A DNA stretch of 64,000 nt, taken from contig NZ_JARXVG010000016.1 of NCBI RefSeq assembly GCF_029892485.1, forward strand, positions 1-64,000, in the 5' to 3' direction. Position numbers and translations under genes: made by a program. Shown in pieces: positions 18,380-27,623 of the stretch (position 1 is the first letter of the stretch; the number at the start of each line of letters is the position of its first letter). Source of the stretch: Variovorax boronicumulans. GTDB taxonomy: Bacteria > Pseudomonadota > Gammaproteobacteria > Burkholderiales > Burkholderiaceae_C. The notes beneath the pieces are model-generated. The model worked only from the letters and a program-made list of their open reading frames with translations. It was not told the DNA's origin and did not search any database.

Positions 18380-19342
18380 ATGACAACTTTCACCCGCCGC
18401 ATCGCACTTACAGCGGTTGCCGCTGCAGCGTTCGCCAGCCTGCCTGCGCTCGCCGCCGAAAAGGTCAACCTCGGCGTTTCGATTCCCGCGGCCACGCACA
18501 GCTTCATGGGCGGCATCAACTACTGGGCCAACCAGGCGAAGAAGGACCTGGAGAAGGAACACAAGGACTTGAAGATCACGATCAAGACGGCAGCCAACGC
18601 GCCCGAGCAGGCCAACCAGCTGCAGGACTTGTCGACCGTCACCAAGATCAATGCGCTGGTCGTGTTCCCGTTCGAATCGGCCGCGCTCACCAAGCCGGTC
18701 GCGCAGGTCAAGGCCAAGGGCGCGTACGTCACCGTGGTCGACCGTGGCCTCACCGACACCAGCGCGCAGGACGCCTATGTGGCCGGCGACAACACCGCCT
18801 TCGGCAAGATCCCCGCCGAGTACATCGTGAAGACGCTGGGTGGCAAGGGCAACGTGGTCGCGCTGCGCGGCATTGCCACCACGCTGGACAACGAGCGCAT
18901 GGACGCCTTCAACGCCGTGCTCAAGGGCAGCCCCGACATCAAGCTGCTCGATGCCAAGTACGCCAACTGGAACCGCGACGACGCCTTCAAGGTCACGCAG
19001 GACTACCTCACGCGCTTCAAGCAGATCGACGCCATCTGGGCGGCCGACGACGACATGGCCGTGGGCGTGCTCAAGGCGATTGCGCAAGCCAAGCGCGACG
19101 ACATCAAGATCGTGTTCGGCGGTGCGGGCGCCAAGGACATGGTCAAGACCATCATGGACGGCAAGGACAAGCGCATCGGCGCCGACGTGAGCTACTCGCC
19201 CAAGTTCATCTACGACGCGATCAAGCTCACGGCCGAAGCGCGCCTGAAGGGCGAGAAGCTGCCGGCGACGACGATCATTCCTTCGGTGCTGATCACCAAG
19301 GAAAACGCCAAGGACTTCTACCACCCGAACTCGCCTTTCTGA
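18380..19342 (+). CDS. Sugar ABC transporter substrate-binding protein (RbsB-like)
   Basis: A 320-residue periplasmic protein with a Sec signal peptide (RRIALTAVAAAAFASLPALA, cleaved near residue 26) and the type I periplasmic binding fold (VNLGVSIPAATHSFMGGINY, then ALVVFPFESAAL). AAAGAGGAG upstream gives a strong ribosome-binding site. The substrate is unknown; the neighbouring oxidoreductase suggests a sugar, cyclitol or sugar acid that is oxidised after uptake. Confidence 0.92.
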   Translation: MTTFTRRIALTAVAAAAFASLPALAAEKVNLGVSIPAATHSFMGGINYWANQAKKDLEKEHKDLKITIKTAANAPEQANQLQDLSTVTKINALVVFPFESAALTKPVAQVKAKGAYVTVVDRGLTDTSAQDAYVAGDNTAFGKIPAEYIVKTLGGKGNVVALRGIATTLDNERMDAFNAVLKGSPDIKLLDAKYANWNRDDAFKVTQDYLTRFKQIDAIWAADDDMAVGVLKAIAQAKRDDIKIVFGGAGAKDMVKTIMDGKDKRIGADVSYSPKFIYDAIKLTAEARLKGEKLPATTIIPSVLITKENAKDFYHPNSPF

Positions 19343-19352
19343 GTCTGTGGTC

Positions 19353-19465
19353 TTGCTCCCTCTCCCCTTGGGGAGAGGGCGGGGGTGAGGGCAGCAGCGA
19401 TTGCAAAGGCAGTGCGCTTGCAACCGCCCAAGCCCTCACCCTAACCCTCTCCCCAAGGGGAGAGC
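19353..19465. repeat. Palindromic intergenic element, copy 1 (divergent subtype)
   Basis: Two hairpin ends, CCCTCTCCCC/GGGGAGAGGG on the left and CTCTCCCC/GGGGAGAG on the right, are inverted relative to each other. They are joined by GGGGGTGAGGG and CCCTCACCC, which also pair. The core (CAGCAGCGATTGCAAAGG) is unlike those of the other copies. It lies between the binding-protein and oxidoreductase genes and could weaken read-through. Confidence 0.85.
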
Positions 19466-19489
19466 GGACAACACGGAAGCCAAATATCC

Positions 19490-20656
19490 ATGAGCTCCAT
19501 ACCTCTTCGCAAGCTCCGCTACGCCATGGTCGGCGGCGGTCGCGACGCCTTCATCGGCGCCGTGCACCGCAAGGCCATGGCGCTGGACGGCCAGATCGAA
19601 TTCGTCGCGGGCGCGCTTTCGTCCAGCCCCGACAAGGCGCGCGCTTCGGGCCGCGACCTGGGCCTGCCTGACGACCGCAACCACGGCGACTGGCAGACGC
19701 TGCTGGCCGACGAGCTCCAACGCCCTGCGGACCAGCGCATCGACTTCGTCTCCATCGTCACGCCGAACCACGTGCACTTTCCGGTCGCGCAGGCGTTCGC
19801 CGACGCGGGCTTTCACGTCGTCTGCGACAAGCCGCTGGTGCACACGCGCGACCAGGCCGATGCGCTGGTCGCCACCGTCGCGAAACAGGGCACGGTGTTC
19901 GGCGTCACCTACAACTACACCGGCTACCCGATGGTGCGGCAGGCGCGCGAGATGGTGCGCTCGGGCCAGCTCGGCGACATCCGCAAGATCGTCGTCGAAT
20001 ACAACCAGGGGTGGCTCGCGAGCCACGTCGAGGGCAGCGGCAGCAACAAGCAGGCCGACTGGCGCACCGACCCCGCGCGCAGCGGCGCGGCCGGTGCCAT
20101 CGGCGACATCGGCTCGCATGCCGAGAACCTGGTCGCGAGCATCACCGGCCTCGAAATCGAAAGCCTCTGCGCCGACCTCACCGCGCATGTGCCGGGCCGC
20201 ATGCTCGACGACGACGGCAGCCTCTTGCTGCGCTTCAAGGGCGGCGCGCGCGGCGTGCTGATCGCCTCGCAGATCAGCACGGGCCTGGAGAACGATCTGC
20301 GCCTGCGCATCTCCGGTGCGCTCGGCACGCTCGAATGGCACCAGGAGCAGCCGAGCCAACTGGTGCACCTGCCGCACGACGGACCCAAGCGCATCTTCAC
20401 GCGCGGCGGGCCGTGGCTGTGCGAAGCGGCGCGGCGCGCGAGCCGGCTGCCGACGGGGCACCCGGAAGGCTTCATCGAGGCCTTCGCCAACATCTACGCG
20501 GGCGTGGCAGCGGACATCCGCGCGCGGCTTGCGGGGCAGCCGGCCGATCCGCTGGCGGCCGACTACCCGCATGTGGAAGACGGCGCGCGCGGCGTGCGCT
20601 TCATCGAGCGCACGGTGGCTTCGAGCCAAAGCCAATTAAAGTGGACGCCCTGGTGA
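19490..20656 (+). CDS. Gfo/Idh/MocA family oxidoreductase
   Basis: A 388-residue NAD(P)-dependent dehydrogenase. The N-terminal Rossmann part has VGGGRDAFIGAVHR in place of the usual GxGxxG. The family motif CDKPLVHT follows near residue 116, and GDIGSHAENL supplies the catalytic histidine of the C-terminal domain. Related enzymes oxidise inositols, glucosides or sugar acids at one carbon. It is the last gene of the ROK/ABC operon, so it probably acts on the imported substrate. Confidence 0.9.
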   Translation: MSSIPLRKLRYAMVGGGRDAFIGAVHRKAMALDGQIEFVAGALSSSPDKARASGRDLGLPDDRNHGDWQTLLADELQRPADQRIDFVSIVTPNHVHFPVAQAFADAGFHVVCDKPLVHTRDQADALVATVAKQGTVFGVTYNYTGYPMVRQAREMVRSGQLGDIRKIVVEYNQGWLASHVEGSGSNKQADWRTDPARSGAAGAIGDIGSHAENLVASITGLEIESLCADLTAHVPGRMLDDDGSLLLRFKGGARGVLIASQISTGLENDLRLRISGALGTLEWHQEQPSQLVHLPHDGPKRIFTRGGPWLCEAARRASRLPTGHPEGFIEAFANIYAGVAADIRARLAGQPADPLAADYPHVEDGARGVRFIERTVASSQSQLKWTPW

Positions 20657-20705
20657 TGCGCCGACCTCGCACCCGCGAGGCCATGCCGCGTTGCCATCGG
20701 CAGCC

Positions 20706-21404
20706 ATGACCCACTCTTCATTCGACGACTCACCGGTTTCTTCGACGCGGTGGCTGCGCGCCCTGTGGCTGCGCTGCACCACGCTGTGGCCGCTCAAGCT
20801 GGTGGGCAACACCGTCGCCACCATCGGTTTCTTTCCGCTGTACTTCTGGATCATGAAGAACGCGGGCCAGGCCTGGGTGCTGCCGCTCACCGCCTTCGAC
20901 CGGCTGATCGCGTTCTGGCCCGCGGTGCTGCCGATCTATCTTTCACTGTGGGGCTATATCGCGCTGCCGGTGCTGCTGGCGAAGGACAAGCGCGAGCTCT
21001 GGAGCTTCTCCTTCGGCTGCGCGGCGATGACGGCCCTCGCGCTGGTCGTCTTCTGGTTCATGCCCACGGCGATACCGAACTTCACCATCGATGCCACGCC
21101 AGGCACCTCGCTGCATTTCCTGAAGACCGTCGACTCGGCCGGCAACGCCTTTCCGTGGCTGCATGTGTCGTTCTCGGTGTTCGCCTGCATCGTGCTCGCG
21201 CGCCAGCTGCGCGACGCTGCGGCGCCGGCATGGCTGCGCCTCTTCAACGTGGCATGGGCCGCGGCCATCGTGTATTCGACGATGGCGGTGCGCCAGCATG
21301 TGCTGATCGACGTGCTCGGCGGGCTGGCGCTGGGCCTCGCGCTCGGATTCGTCTCTCGCGAGCGCGACGCCGTGGCGCAACCGACGCAGGCGCGCACGGC
21401 GTAG
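20706..21404 (+). CDS. PAP2-type membrane phosphatase family protein
   Basis: A 232-residue membrane protein with about five hydrophobic helices. PAP2-like features are AFPWLHVSFSVF, standing where the SGH motif is expected, and RQHVLIDVLGG, with the final His and Asp of the C3 motif. The missing classical lysine motif means activity on lipid phosphates is uncertain; it may be an inositol phosphorylceramide synthase-like or inactive relative. The ATG at 20706 is preferred over an upstream in-frame TTG. Confidence 0.7.
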   Translation: MTHSSFDDSPVSSTRWLRALWLRCTTLWPLKLVGNTVATIGFFPLYFWIMKNAGQAWVLPLTAFDRLIAFWPAVLPIYLSLWGYIALPVLLAKDKRELWSFSFGCAAMTALALVVFWFMPTAIPNFTIDATPGTSLHFLKTVDSAGNAFPWLHVSFSVFACIVLARQLRDAAAPAWLRLFNVAWAAAIVYSTMAVRQHVLIDVLGGLALGLALGFVSRERDAVAQPTQARTA

Positions 21405-21480
21405 ACCGATTGCGGTATTCCGCCGCGGCGGTGCGGGCGGTACAAAGCGGCATCGTCGTCTACCCGCTGCGGAGCACGCC

Positions 21481-22005
21481 ATGAAGATCCGTTCGTCCGT
21501 TGCCTTGGCCTGCTTTGTCGCCGGCACCATCGCTGCCGGTTCCGCCTTCGCCATCGACTATCCGGCGCGCAAGCCCGGCCTCTGGGAAATCCAGTCGGGC
21601 GACGGCACCGCGGGCAAGGCGGCTGGCCAGACCATCCAACAATGCATCGACGCGGCCAGCGACAAGGCGCTGCGCGACATGGGGCAGGGCATGGGCAAGG
21701 ACATGTGTTCGAAGCAGGACCTGCGCATCGAGAGCGGCAAGCTGGTCATGGACTCGGTCTGCAAGATTGGCCCCACCACCGCCACCTCGCACGCCGTGAT
21801 GACGGGCGACTTCAGCGCGAGCTACCGCATGGAGAGCAAGTCGACCTACAGCCCGCCGCTGATGGGCCGCACCGAAGGCACCAGCGTCATGGAAGCCAAG
21901 TGGGTCGGCCCCTGCAAGCCCGGGCAGAAACCGGGCGACATGGTGATGTCCAACGGCATGACGATGAACGTGCTCGACATGATGGGCGGGCGCGGCAAGA
22001 AGTAG
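21481..22005 (+). CDS. DUF3617 family secreted protein
   Basis: A 174-residue protein with a signal peptide (to about residue 24, ending GSAFA) and the DUF3617 pattern KPGLWEIQSG, an early TIQQCID cysteine, DMCSKQDLRI and a C-terminal VGPCKPGQKPGDM. Proteins of this family are periplasmic and of unknown function. A second cysteine pair could form disulfides. No operon partner is evident; the PAP2 gene ends 76 bases upstream. Confidence 0.8.
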   Translation: MKIRSSVALACFVAGTIAAGSAFAIDYPARKPGLWEIQSGDGTAGKAAGQTIQQCIDAASDKALRDMGQGMGKDMCSKQDLRIESGKLVMDSVCKIGPTTATSHAVMTGDFSASYRMESKSTYSPPLMGRTEGTSVMEAKWVGPCKPGQKPGDMVMSNGMTMNVLDMMGGRGKK

Positions 22006-22076
22006 GCGCCGGCCCACATCGCTTCGAGGCGGCCGTTCGGCGGCGCCGGCGGCCGGCCGGGCCTACGATGGCGGCC

Positions 22077-23195
22077 ATGCCCGACAAGCTGGATCTCGTC
22101 GTCGCCCGGCCCGAGGGCCTGTATTGCCCACCCGGCGATTTCTACATCGACCCGTGGCGGCCGGTGGCGCGCGCGGTCATCACGCACGCGCATTCCGATC
22201 ACGCCCGCATCGGGCATGCGCACTACCTCGCGCACACCGACAGCGCCGGCACGCTGCGCACCCGGCTCGGCGCGGACATCAACCTGCAGACGCTGCCCTA
22301 CGGCGAGGCCATCGAGCACCACGGCGTGCGCCTCTCGCTGCACCCGGCCGGCCACGTGCTGGGCTCGGCGCAGGTGCGGCTGGAGCACGGCGGGCGCGTG
22401 TGGGTCGCCTCGGGCGACTACAAGACCGAGCCCGACGGCACCTGCACGCCGTTCGAGCCTGTGCCCTGCGACACCTTCATCACCGAATCGACCTTCGGCT
22501 TGCCGATCTATCGTTGGCCCACGCAGGCCGTGCTGTTCGCGGAGATCGATGCGTGGTGGCGCGCGAATGCGGAGGCCGGCCGCGCGTCGGTGCTGTTCTG
22601 CTATGCCTTCGGCAAGGCGCAGCGCATCCTGCACGGGGTCGATGCGTCGATCGGGCCCATCGTCGTGCACGGCGCGGTCGAGCCGCTCAACGCGGTGTAC
22701 CGCGCGGCGGGCGTCGCGCTTCCGGAGACGGTGCGCGTCACCGATCCGGGCGTCGATGCGGCGCTGCTGAAGCGATCTCTTGTACTGGCGCCGCCCTCGG
22801 CGCAGGGCACACCGTGGATGAAGCGTTTCGGCAACTACGCCGATGCCTTCGCTAGCGGCTGGATGCAACTGCGCGGCACGCGCCGGCGGCGCGGCGTGGA
22901 CCGCGGCTTCGTGATGTCCGACCATGCCGACTGGCCAGGCCTGCAGCAGGCCATTGCGGGCACCGCCGCCGAGCGTGTGTTCGTCACGCATGGCAGCGTG
23001 CAGGTAATGGTGCGGTGGCTGACGGAAAACGGGCTCGACGCGCAGGGCTTCAAGACCGAGTACGGCGATGAGGACGACCAAGAAGCTCCCTCCCCTTCCG
23101 GGGGAGGGCAGGGGAGGGGGCCAGCGGCGCCCGATGGGGACGCCGCCAGCCCCCATCCCAACCTTCCCCCGGAAGGGGAAGGAGCGAAGACATGA
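22077..23195 (+). CDS. Ligase-associated DNA exonuclease (metallo-beta-lactamase fold)
   Basis: A 372-residue metallo-beta-lactamase/beta-CASP nuclease. The metal motif HAHSDH is at 37-42, with further ligands in HPAGHVLGSAQ, SGDYKTE and MSDHADWPG. Such proteins are encoded next to ATP-dependent ligase genes as a DNA repair set. Start 22077 (MPDKLDLV) is chosen by family length; 22068 (MAAMPDKL) is possible. The last ~35 residues (QEAPSPSGGGQGRGP and on) are encoded by a palindromic repeat and are not family-conserved. The stop overlaps the ligase start (ATGA). Confidence 0.9.
   Translation: MPDKLDLVVARPEGLYCPPGDFYIDPWRPVARAVITHAHSDHARIGHAHYLAHTDSAGTLRTRLGADINLQTLPYGEAIEHHGVRLSLHPAGHVLGSAQVRLEHGGRVWVASGDYKTEPDGTCTPFEPVPCDTFITESTFGLPIYRWPTQAVLFAEIDAWWRANAEAGRASVLFCYAFGKAQRILHGVDASIGPIVVHGAVEPLNAVYRAAGVALPETVRVTDPGVDAALLKRSLVLAPPSAQGTPWMKRFGNYADAFASGWMQLRGTRRRRGVDRGFVMSDHADWPGLQQAIAGTAAERVFVTHGSVQVMVRWLTENGLDAQGFKTEYGDEDDQEAPSPSGGGQGRGPAAPDGDAASPHPNLPPEGEGAKT
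23085..23185. repeat. Palindromic element, copy 2, translated at the end of the exonuclease gene
   Basis: Left end GCTCCCTCCCCTTCCGGGGG, right end CCTTCCCCCGGAAGGGGAAG then GAGC; the ends are inverted copies of each other and each is itself a hairpin. It lies wholly within the coding frame of the exonuclease and supplies its C-terminal tail. Confidence 0.88.
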
Positions 23196-24871
23196 GGGAC
23201 TTCGCGGCGCTCTACCGCGAGCTCGACGCGAGCACCTCGAACCTGGTGAAGCAGGCTGCGTTGCAGCGCTACCTGCGCGAGGCCGACGCGGCCGATGCCG
23301 CATGGGCCGTCTACTTCCTGGCCGGTGGCAAGCCGCGCCAGCTCGTGCCCACCAAGCTGCTGCGCCTGCTCGCGCAGGAAGCTGCCGGCCTGCCCGAGTG
23401 GCTGTTCGACGAGAGCTACGACGCCGTCGGCGACCTCGCCGAGACCATCGCGCTCCTGCTGCCGCCGCCAAGCGAAGTGCACGACCTCGGGCTCGCGGCC
23501 TGGGTCGAGCAGCACCTGCTGCCGCTGCGCGAGGCCGCGAAGACCGCGCCCGAAGAACTCGCTGACCGGCTGCGCGCGCAGTGGCGGCAGCTCGCGGCCG
23601 AGGAGCGGCTGGTGTACTTCAAGCTCATCACCGGGGCGTTCCGCGTCGGCGTGTCGAAGCTGCAGGTCACGCAGGCGCTCGCGGCGGTGGGCGGCATCGA
23701 TGCCAAGCGCGTTGCGCAGCGGTTGATGGGCTACACGCACATCGGTGCGCGTCCGAGAGCGGGCGACTACGCGACGCTGATCGCGCCGGAGTCCGATTCC
23801 GAACAGGTGCAGAAGACCAGCGGGCAGCCGTATCCGTTCTTTCTCGCGCACCCCTTCAACATTCCGCTCGAACAGTTCGACGCAGTGCTGGGTCCGCCGG
23901 CCGACTGGATCGTCGAGTGGAAGTGGGACGGCATCCGTGCGCAGCTCGTCAAGCGCGCGGGTGTCGTGTGGCTGTGGTCGCGCGGTGAAGAGCTGGTGAC
24001 CGATCGCTTTCCCGAACTCGCCGTGCTGGGCGAGGCGCTGCCCGACGGCACGGTGCTCGATGGCGAGATTGCCGTGTGGCGCAAGGCAGAGACTTCACCC
24101 GAGGGTGAAGGCAAGGTACAGCCCTTCGCCGAACTGCAGAAGCGCATCGGCCGCAAGACGCTGGGCGCCAAGCTGCTGCGCGACATCCCCGTGGTGCTGC
24201 TGGCCTACGACCTCCTCGAATGGGAAGGGCGCGATCTGCGCGCAGAGCCGCAGTCGGCGCGCCGCGTGCTGCTCGACGAACTCGTCACGCGCATGCAGCA
24301 CCCCTCGCTGCTGCCGAGCCCGATGCTCACAGGCCTGGACTGGAGCGACCTCGCACGCCAGCGCGAAGCCGCGCGCACCATGGGGGTGGAAGGAATGATG
24401 CTCAAGCGCCGCGACGCGCAGTACGGCGTGGGCCGCACAAAGGATGTGGGTGTGTGGTGGAAGTGGAAGATCGATCCGCTCAGCATCGATGCAGTGCTCA
24501 TCTACGCGCAGCGCGGCCACGGCCGCCGCGCGAGCCTCTTCAGCGACTACACCTTCGCGGTGTGGGACGGACCGCCCGAGCAGGAAGACCGCAAGCTCGT
24601 GCCGTTCGCCAAGGCCTACTCGGGGCTCACCGATGCGGAGATGGGGCGCGTGGACGCGATCATCCGCAAGACCACCGTCGAGAGCTTCGGTCCGGTCAAG
24701 AGCGTCAAGCCGACGCTGGTGTTCGAGCTGGGCTTCGAGGGCATCGCACGCAGCACGCGGCACAAGAGCGGCATCGCGGTGCGCTTTCCGCGCATGCTGC
24801 GCTGGCGAGAGGACAAGCCGGTGGCGGAGGCCGACACGCTGCAGACGCTGGCTGCGCTGCTGCCGACATGA
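23192..24871 (+). CDS. ATP-dependent DNA ligase
   Basis: A 559-residue ligase that seals nicks using ATP. The adenylation lysine is K244 in EWKWDGIRAQ (motif I, KxDG). Motif III/IIIa is in LDGEIAVW and VVLLAYDLLEW, motif IV in VEGMMLKRRDAQY, and motif V in WWKWKIDPLSIDAV. An N-terminal helical DNA-binding domain (~1-200) precedes the catalytic core, and an OB domain follows. This domain layout is that of the bacterial ligases linked to the MBL exonuclease and Lhr-like helicase. Overlaps by ATGA on both sides indicate one coupled operon. Confidence 0.95.
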   Translation: MRDFAALYRELDASTSNLVKQAALQRYLREADAADAAWAVYFLAGGKPRQLVPTKLLRLLAQEAAGLPEWLFDESYDAVGDLAETIALLLPPPSEVHDLGLAAWVEQHLLPLREAAKTAPEELADRLRAQWRQLAAEERLVYFKLITGAFRVGVSKLQVTQALAAVGGIDAKRVAQRLMGYTHIGARPRAGDYATLIAPESDSEQVQKTSGQPYPFFLAHPFNIPLEQFDAVLGPPADWIVEWKWDGIRAQLVKRAGVVWLWSRGEELVTDRFPELAVLGEALPDGTVLDGEIAVWRKAETSPEGEGKVQPFAELQKRIGRKTLGAKLLRDIPVVLLAYDLLEWEGRDLRAEPQSARRVLLDELVTRMQHPSLLPSPMLTGLDWSDLARQREAARTMGVEGMMLKRRDAQYGVGRTKDVGVWWKWKIDPLSIDAVLIYAQRGHGRRASLFSDYTFAVWDGPPEQEDRKLVPFAKAYSGLTDAEMGRVDAIIRKTTVESFGPVKSVKPTLVFELGFEGIARSTRHKSGIAVRFPRMLRWREDKPVAEADTLQTLAALLPT

Positions 24872-27618
24872 CCGATCCGACGGACCCCGCATTTCTCCCT
24901 CCCCTTCCGGGGGAGGGCCGGGGTGGGGGCCAGCGGCGTATCAAGAGTCAGCCGACCATCGAAAGCCGCGCGCCCCCATCCCAGCCTTCCCCCGGGAGGA
25001 GAAGGAGCAAGACTGAAGTCAAGGCTGCGCTCGATGCGTGGTTCGTCTTGCGCGGGTGGAAGCCGTTCAAGTTTCAACGCGACGTGTGGAAGGCGGTTGC
25101 CGAAGGCAAGTCCGGCATGCTGCATGCGACCACCGGCGCGGGCAAGACCTATGCGGTGTGGCTGGGCGCGCTGCAGGTGTTTTCGCAGGCGCGCAAGGAA
25201 ACCGCACGGCCCGCCGCACCGCCACTCACGGTGCTCTGGCTCACGCCCATGCGCGCGCTCGCCGCCGACACACTGCGCGCGCTCAAGCAGCCGCTCGAAG
25301 CCCTCGGCGCCGAGGTGCAGCCGTGGAGTGCGGGGGCACGCAGCGGCGACACCTCGTCGGCCGAGCGCAGCGCGCAGAACGAGCGGCTGCCCACCGTGCT
25401 CGTCACCACGCCCGAAAGCCTCTCGCTGCTGCTCGCACGCGCCGATGCCAGCGTCGTGCTCGGCCGCGTGAAGATGGTCGTGGTCGACGAATGGCATGAG
25501 CTGCTCGGCAACAAGCGCGGCGTGCAGGTGCAGCTGGCGCTCGCGCGGCTCAAGCGATGGAACCCGGGCCTCGCGATCTGGGGCATGTCGGCCACGCTCG
25601 GCAATCTGCAGGAGGCGATGCATTCGCTGCTGGGCCACGACGAAGGCGTGCTCGTGCAGGGCCAGGTGCCCAAGAAGCTCGTCATCGATTCGCTGCTGCC
25701 CGGCCGCGCCGAGCGCTTTCCGTGGGGCGGACATCTCGGTCTCACGATGCTGCCGCAGGTGATCGAGGAGATCGCCGCGAGCAGCACCACGCTGGTCTTC
25801 ACCAACACCCGTTCGCAGGCCGAGATCTGGTACCAGGCGATGCTCGAAGCCAAGCCCGAGTGGGCGGGCACCATCGCGTTGCACCACGGTTCGCTGGACC
25901 GCGCGGTGCGCGAATGGGTCGAACTGGGGCTCAAGAGCGGCGAACTCAAGGCGGTGGTCTGCACTTCGAGCCTGGACCTGGGCGTGGACTTCCTGCCGGT
26001 TGAGCGTGTGCTGCAGATCGGCTCGCCCAAGGGTGTCGCGCGGCTGCTGCAGCGTGCGGGCCGTTCGGGCCATGCGCCGGGGCGGCCGTCGCGCATCACG
26101 CTCGTGCCCACGCACAGCATCGAGATGGTGGAGGGCGCGGCGGTGCGCGCGGCGATTGCGGAGAAGCACATCGAGGCGCGCCAGTCGCCCGACCAGCCGC
26201 TCGACGTGCTGGTGCAGCACCTGGTGACGGTGGCGCTCGGCGGCGGCTTCGTCCCCGACGATCTCTACGAGGAGGTGCGCGGCACCGCGGCGTATGAAAC
26301 GCTCTCGCGCGAGAGCTGGCAATGGTGCCTCGACTTCGTCTCGCAGGGCGGTCCCTCGCTCGCCGTCTACCCGGACTACAAGCGCGCCGTGCCGGATGCA
26401 GAAGGCGTGTGGCGCGTGCCCGATGCGCGGCTCGCGCGGCGCCACCGCATGAACATCGGCACCATCGTGAGCGATGCGAGCATGGCGGTGCAGTACCTGG
26501 GCGGCGCGAAGATCGGCAGCGTCGAAGAAGGGTTCGTCGCGCGAATGAAGCCGGGCGACTGCTTCCTGTTCGGCGGCCGCCTGCTCGAACTCGTGCGCAT
26601 CCACGACATGACGGCCTGGGTGCGGCGCGCCACCGGCAAGCGCGCCGCGGTGCCGCGCTGGAATGGCGGGCGCATGCCGCTGTCGACCACGCTGGCCGAT
26701 GCGGTGGTGCAGCAGCTCGCGCTGGCGGGCGAGGGGCAGTACAAATCGCCCGAGCTGCAGTGCGTGCGGCCGCTGCTCGAAATCCAGCAGCAATGGTCGG
26801 CGTTGCCGACGCCGCAGACGCTGCTGGCCGAGACGCTGAAGACGCGCGAGGGCTCGCACCTCTTTCTCTATCCGTTCGCGGGCCGCCATGTGCACCTGGG
26901 TCTCGCGAGCCTGCTGGCCTGGCGCGTGGCACAGCACGAGGCGCGCACCTTCTCCATCGCGGTCAACGACTACGGCTTCGAACTGCTGAGCGCGACCGAG
27001 GTCGATTGGCCCGCGCTGTTGCCTCAGGTGCTGCGCCTGCCGGAAGGCGAGGGCGGCACCGATGCGCGCACGGCGCTGCTGCACGAGGTGCTCGCCTCGC
27101 TCAATGCGGGCGAACTGGCACAGCGGCGCTTTCGCGAGATCGCGCGCGTCTCGGGGCTGATCTTCCAGGGCTACCCAGGCGAGAAGCGCAGCAGCCGGCA
27201 GCTGCAGGCTTCGTCTTCGTTGTTCTGGGAGGTGTTCCGCAAGTACGACCCGTCAAACAAGCTGCTGCAGCAGGCCGAGCAGGAACTGCTCTCGCAGGAG
27301 CTGGAAATCGGGCGCCTGCGCGCGAGCCTGGAGCGCATGGCCACGCAGCAGCTCGTGCTGAAGCCGCTGGAGCGGCCGACGCCGTTTTCGTTTCCGCTGA
27401 TGGTCGAGCTGTTCCGCGAGAAGCTGTCGAACGAGAACGTGGCCGACCGCATCGCGCGCATGGTCGAGCAGCTGGAGAAGGCCGCGGGCGGCGTGGTCAC
27501 GGCCGGCGGTGTGGAGCGTGTGAAGAGCACGCTGGCGTTCGGGCAGGAGGGGCCGGGCAAGCCACCGGCGCCGCGGCGCGAGCGCAGGCGGCCTTCGCGA
27601 CCGCTACCGCCACTGTGA
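24868..27618 (+). CDS. Ligase-associated DEXH-box helicase (Lhr-like)
   Basis: A 916-residue superfamily 2 helicase. Walker A ATTGAGKT is at 87-94 and the DEXH box reads DEWH at 207-210; motif III is MSATLGN and motif VI is LLQRAGRSGH. An Lhr-type winged-helix/beta-barrel C-terminal half follows. The start is the ATG overlapping the ligase stop (ATGA). Residues ~9-47 (PPLPGEGRGGGQRR and on) are encoded by a palindromic repeat inserted at the 5' end; the family sequence begins only around KTEVKAALDAWFVLRGW. A start after the repeat is conceivable, but no ATG is available there. Confidence 0.92.
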   Translation: MTDPTDPAFLPPLPGEGRGGGQRRIKSQPTIESRAPPSQPSPGRRRSKTEVKAALDAWFVLRGWKPFKFQRDVWKAVAEGKSGMLHATTGAGKTYAVWLGALQVFSQARKETARPAAPPLTVLWLTPMRALAADTLRALKQPLEALGAEVQPWSAGARSGDTSSAERSAQNERLPTVLVTTPESLSLLLARADASVVLGRVKMVVVDEWHELLGNKRGVQVQLALARLKRWNPGLAIWGMSATLGNLQEAMHSLLGHDEGVLVQGQVPKKLVIDSLLPGRAERFPWGGHLGLTMLPQVIEEIAASSTTLVFTNTRSQAEIWYQAMLEAKPEWAGTIALHHGSLDRAVREWVELGLKSGELKAVVCTSSLDLGVDFLPVERVLQIGSPKGVARLLQRAGRSGHAPGRPSRITLVPTHSIEMVEGAAVRAAIAEKHIEARQSPDQPLDVLVQHLVTVALGGGFVPDDLYEEVRGTAAYETLSRESWQWCLDFVSQGGPSLAVYPDYKRAVPDAEGVWRVPDARLARRHRMNIGTIVSDASMAVQYLGGAKIGSVEEGFVARMKPGDCFLFGGRLLELVRIHDMTAWVRRATGKRAAVPRWNGGRMPLSTTLADAVVQQLALAGEGQYKSPELQCVRPLLEIQQQWSALPTPQTLLAETLKTREGSHLFLYPFAGRHVHLGLASLLAWRVAQHEARTFSIAVNDYGFELLSATEVDWPALLPQVLRLPEGEGGTDARTALLHEVLASLNAGELAQRRFREIARVSGLIFQGYPGEKRSSRQLQASSSLFWEVFRKYDPSNKLLQQAEQELLSQELEIGRLRASLERMATQQLVLKPLERPTPFSFPLMVELFREKLSNENVADRIARMVEQLEKAAGGVVTAGGVERVKSTLAFGQEGPGKPPAPRRERRRPSRPLPPL
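24895..25010. repeat. Palindromic element, copy 3, translated at the start of the helicase gene
   Basis: Left end CTCCCTCCCCTTCCGGGGG, right end CCAGCCTTCCCCCGGGAGG then AGAAGGAGCAA. It is the same family as copies 2, 4 and 5 and lies just inside the helicase coding frame, with no stop codon in that frame. Confidence 0.88.
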
Positions 27619-27623
27619 GCCGA

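Noticed and set aside
24616..27084. 822-codon minus-strand open frame opposite the helicase gene
   Set aside because: Shadow frame; the plus-strand helicase has all expected motifs.
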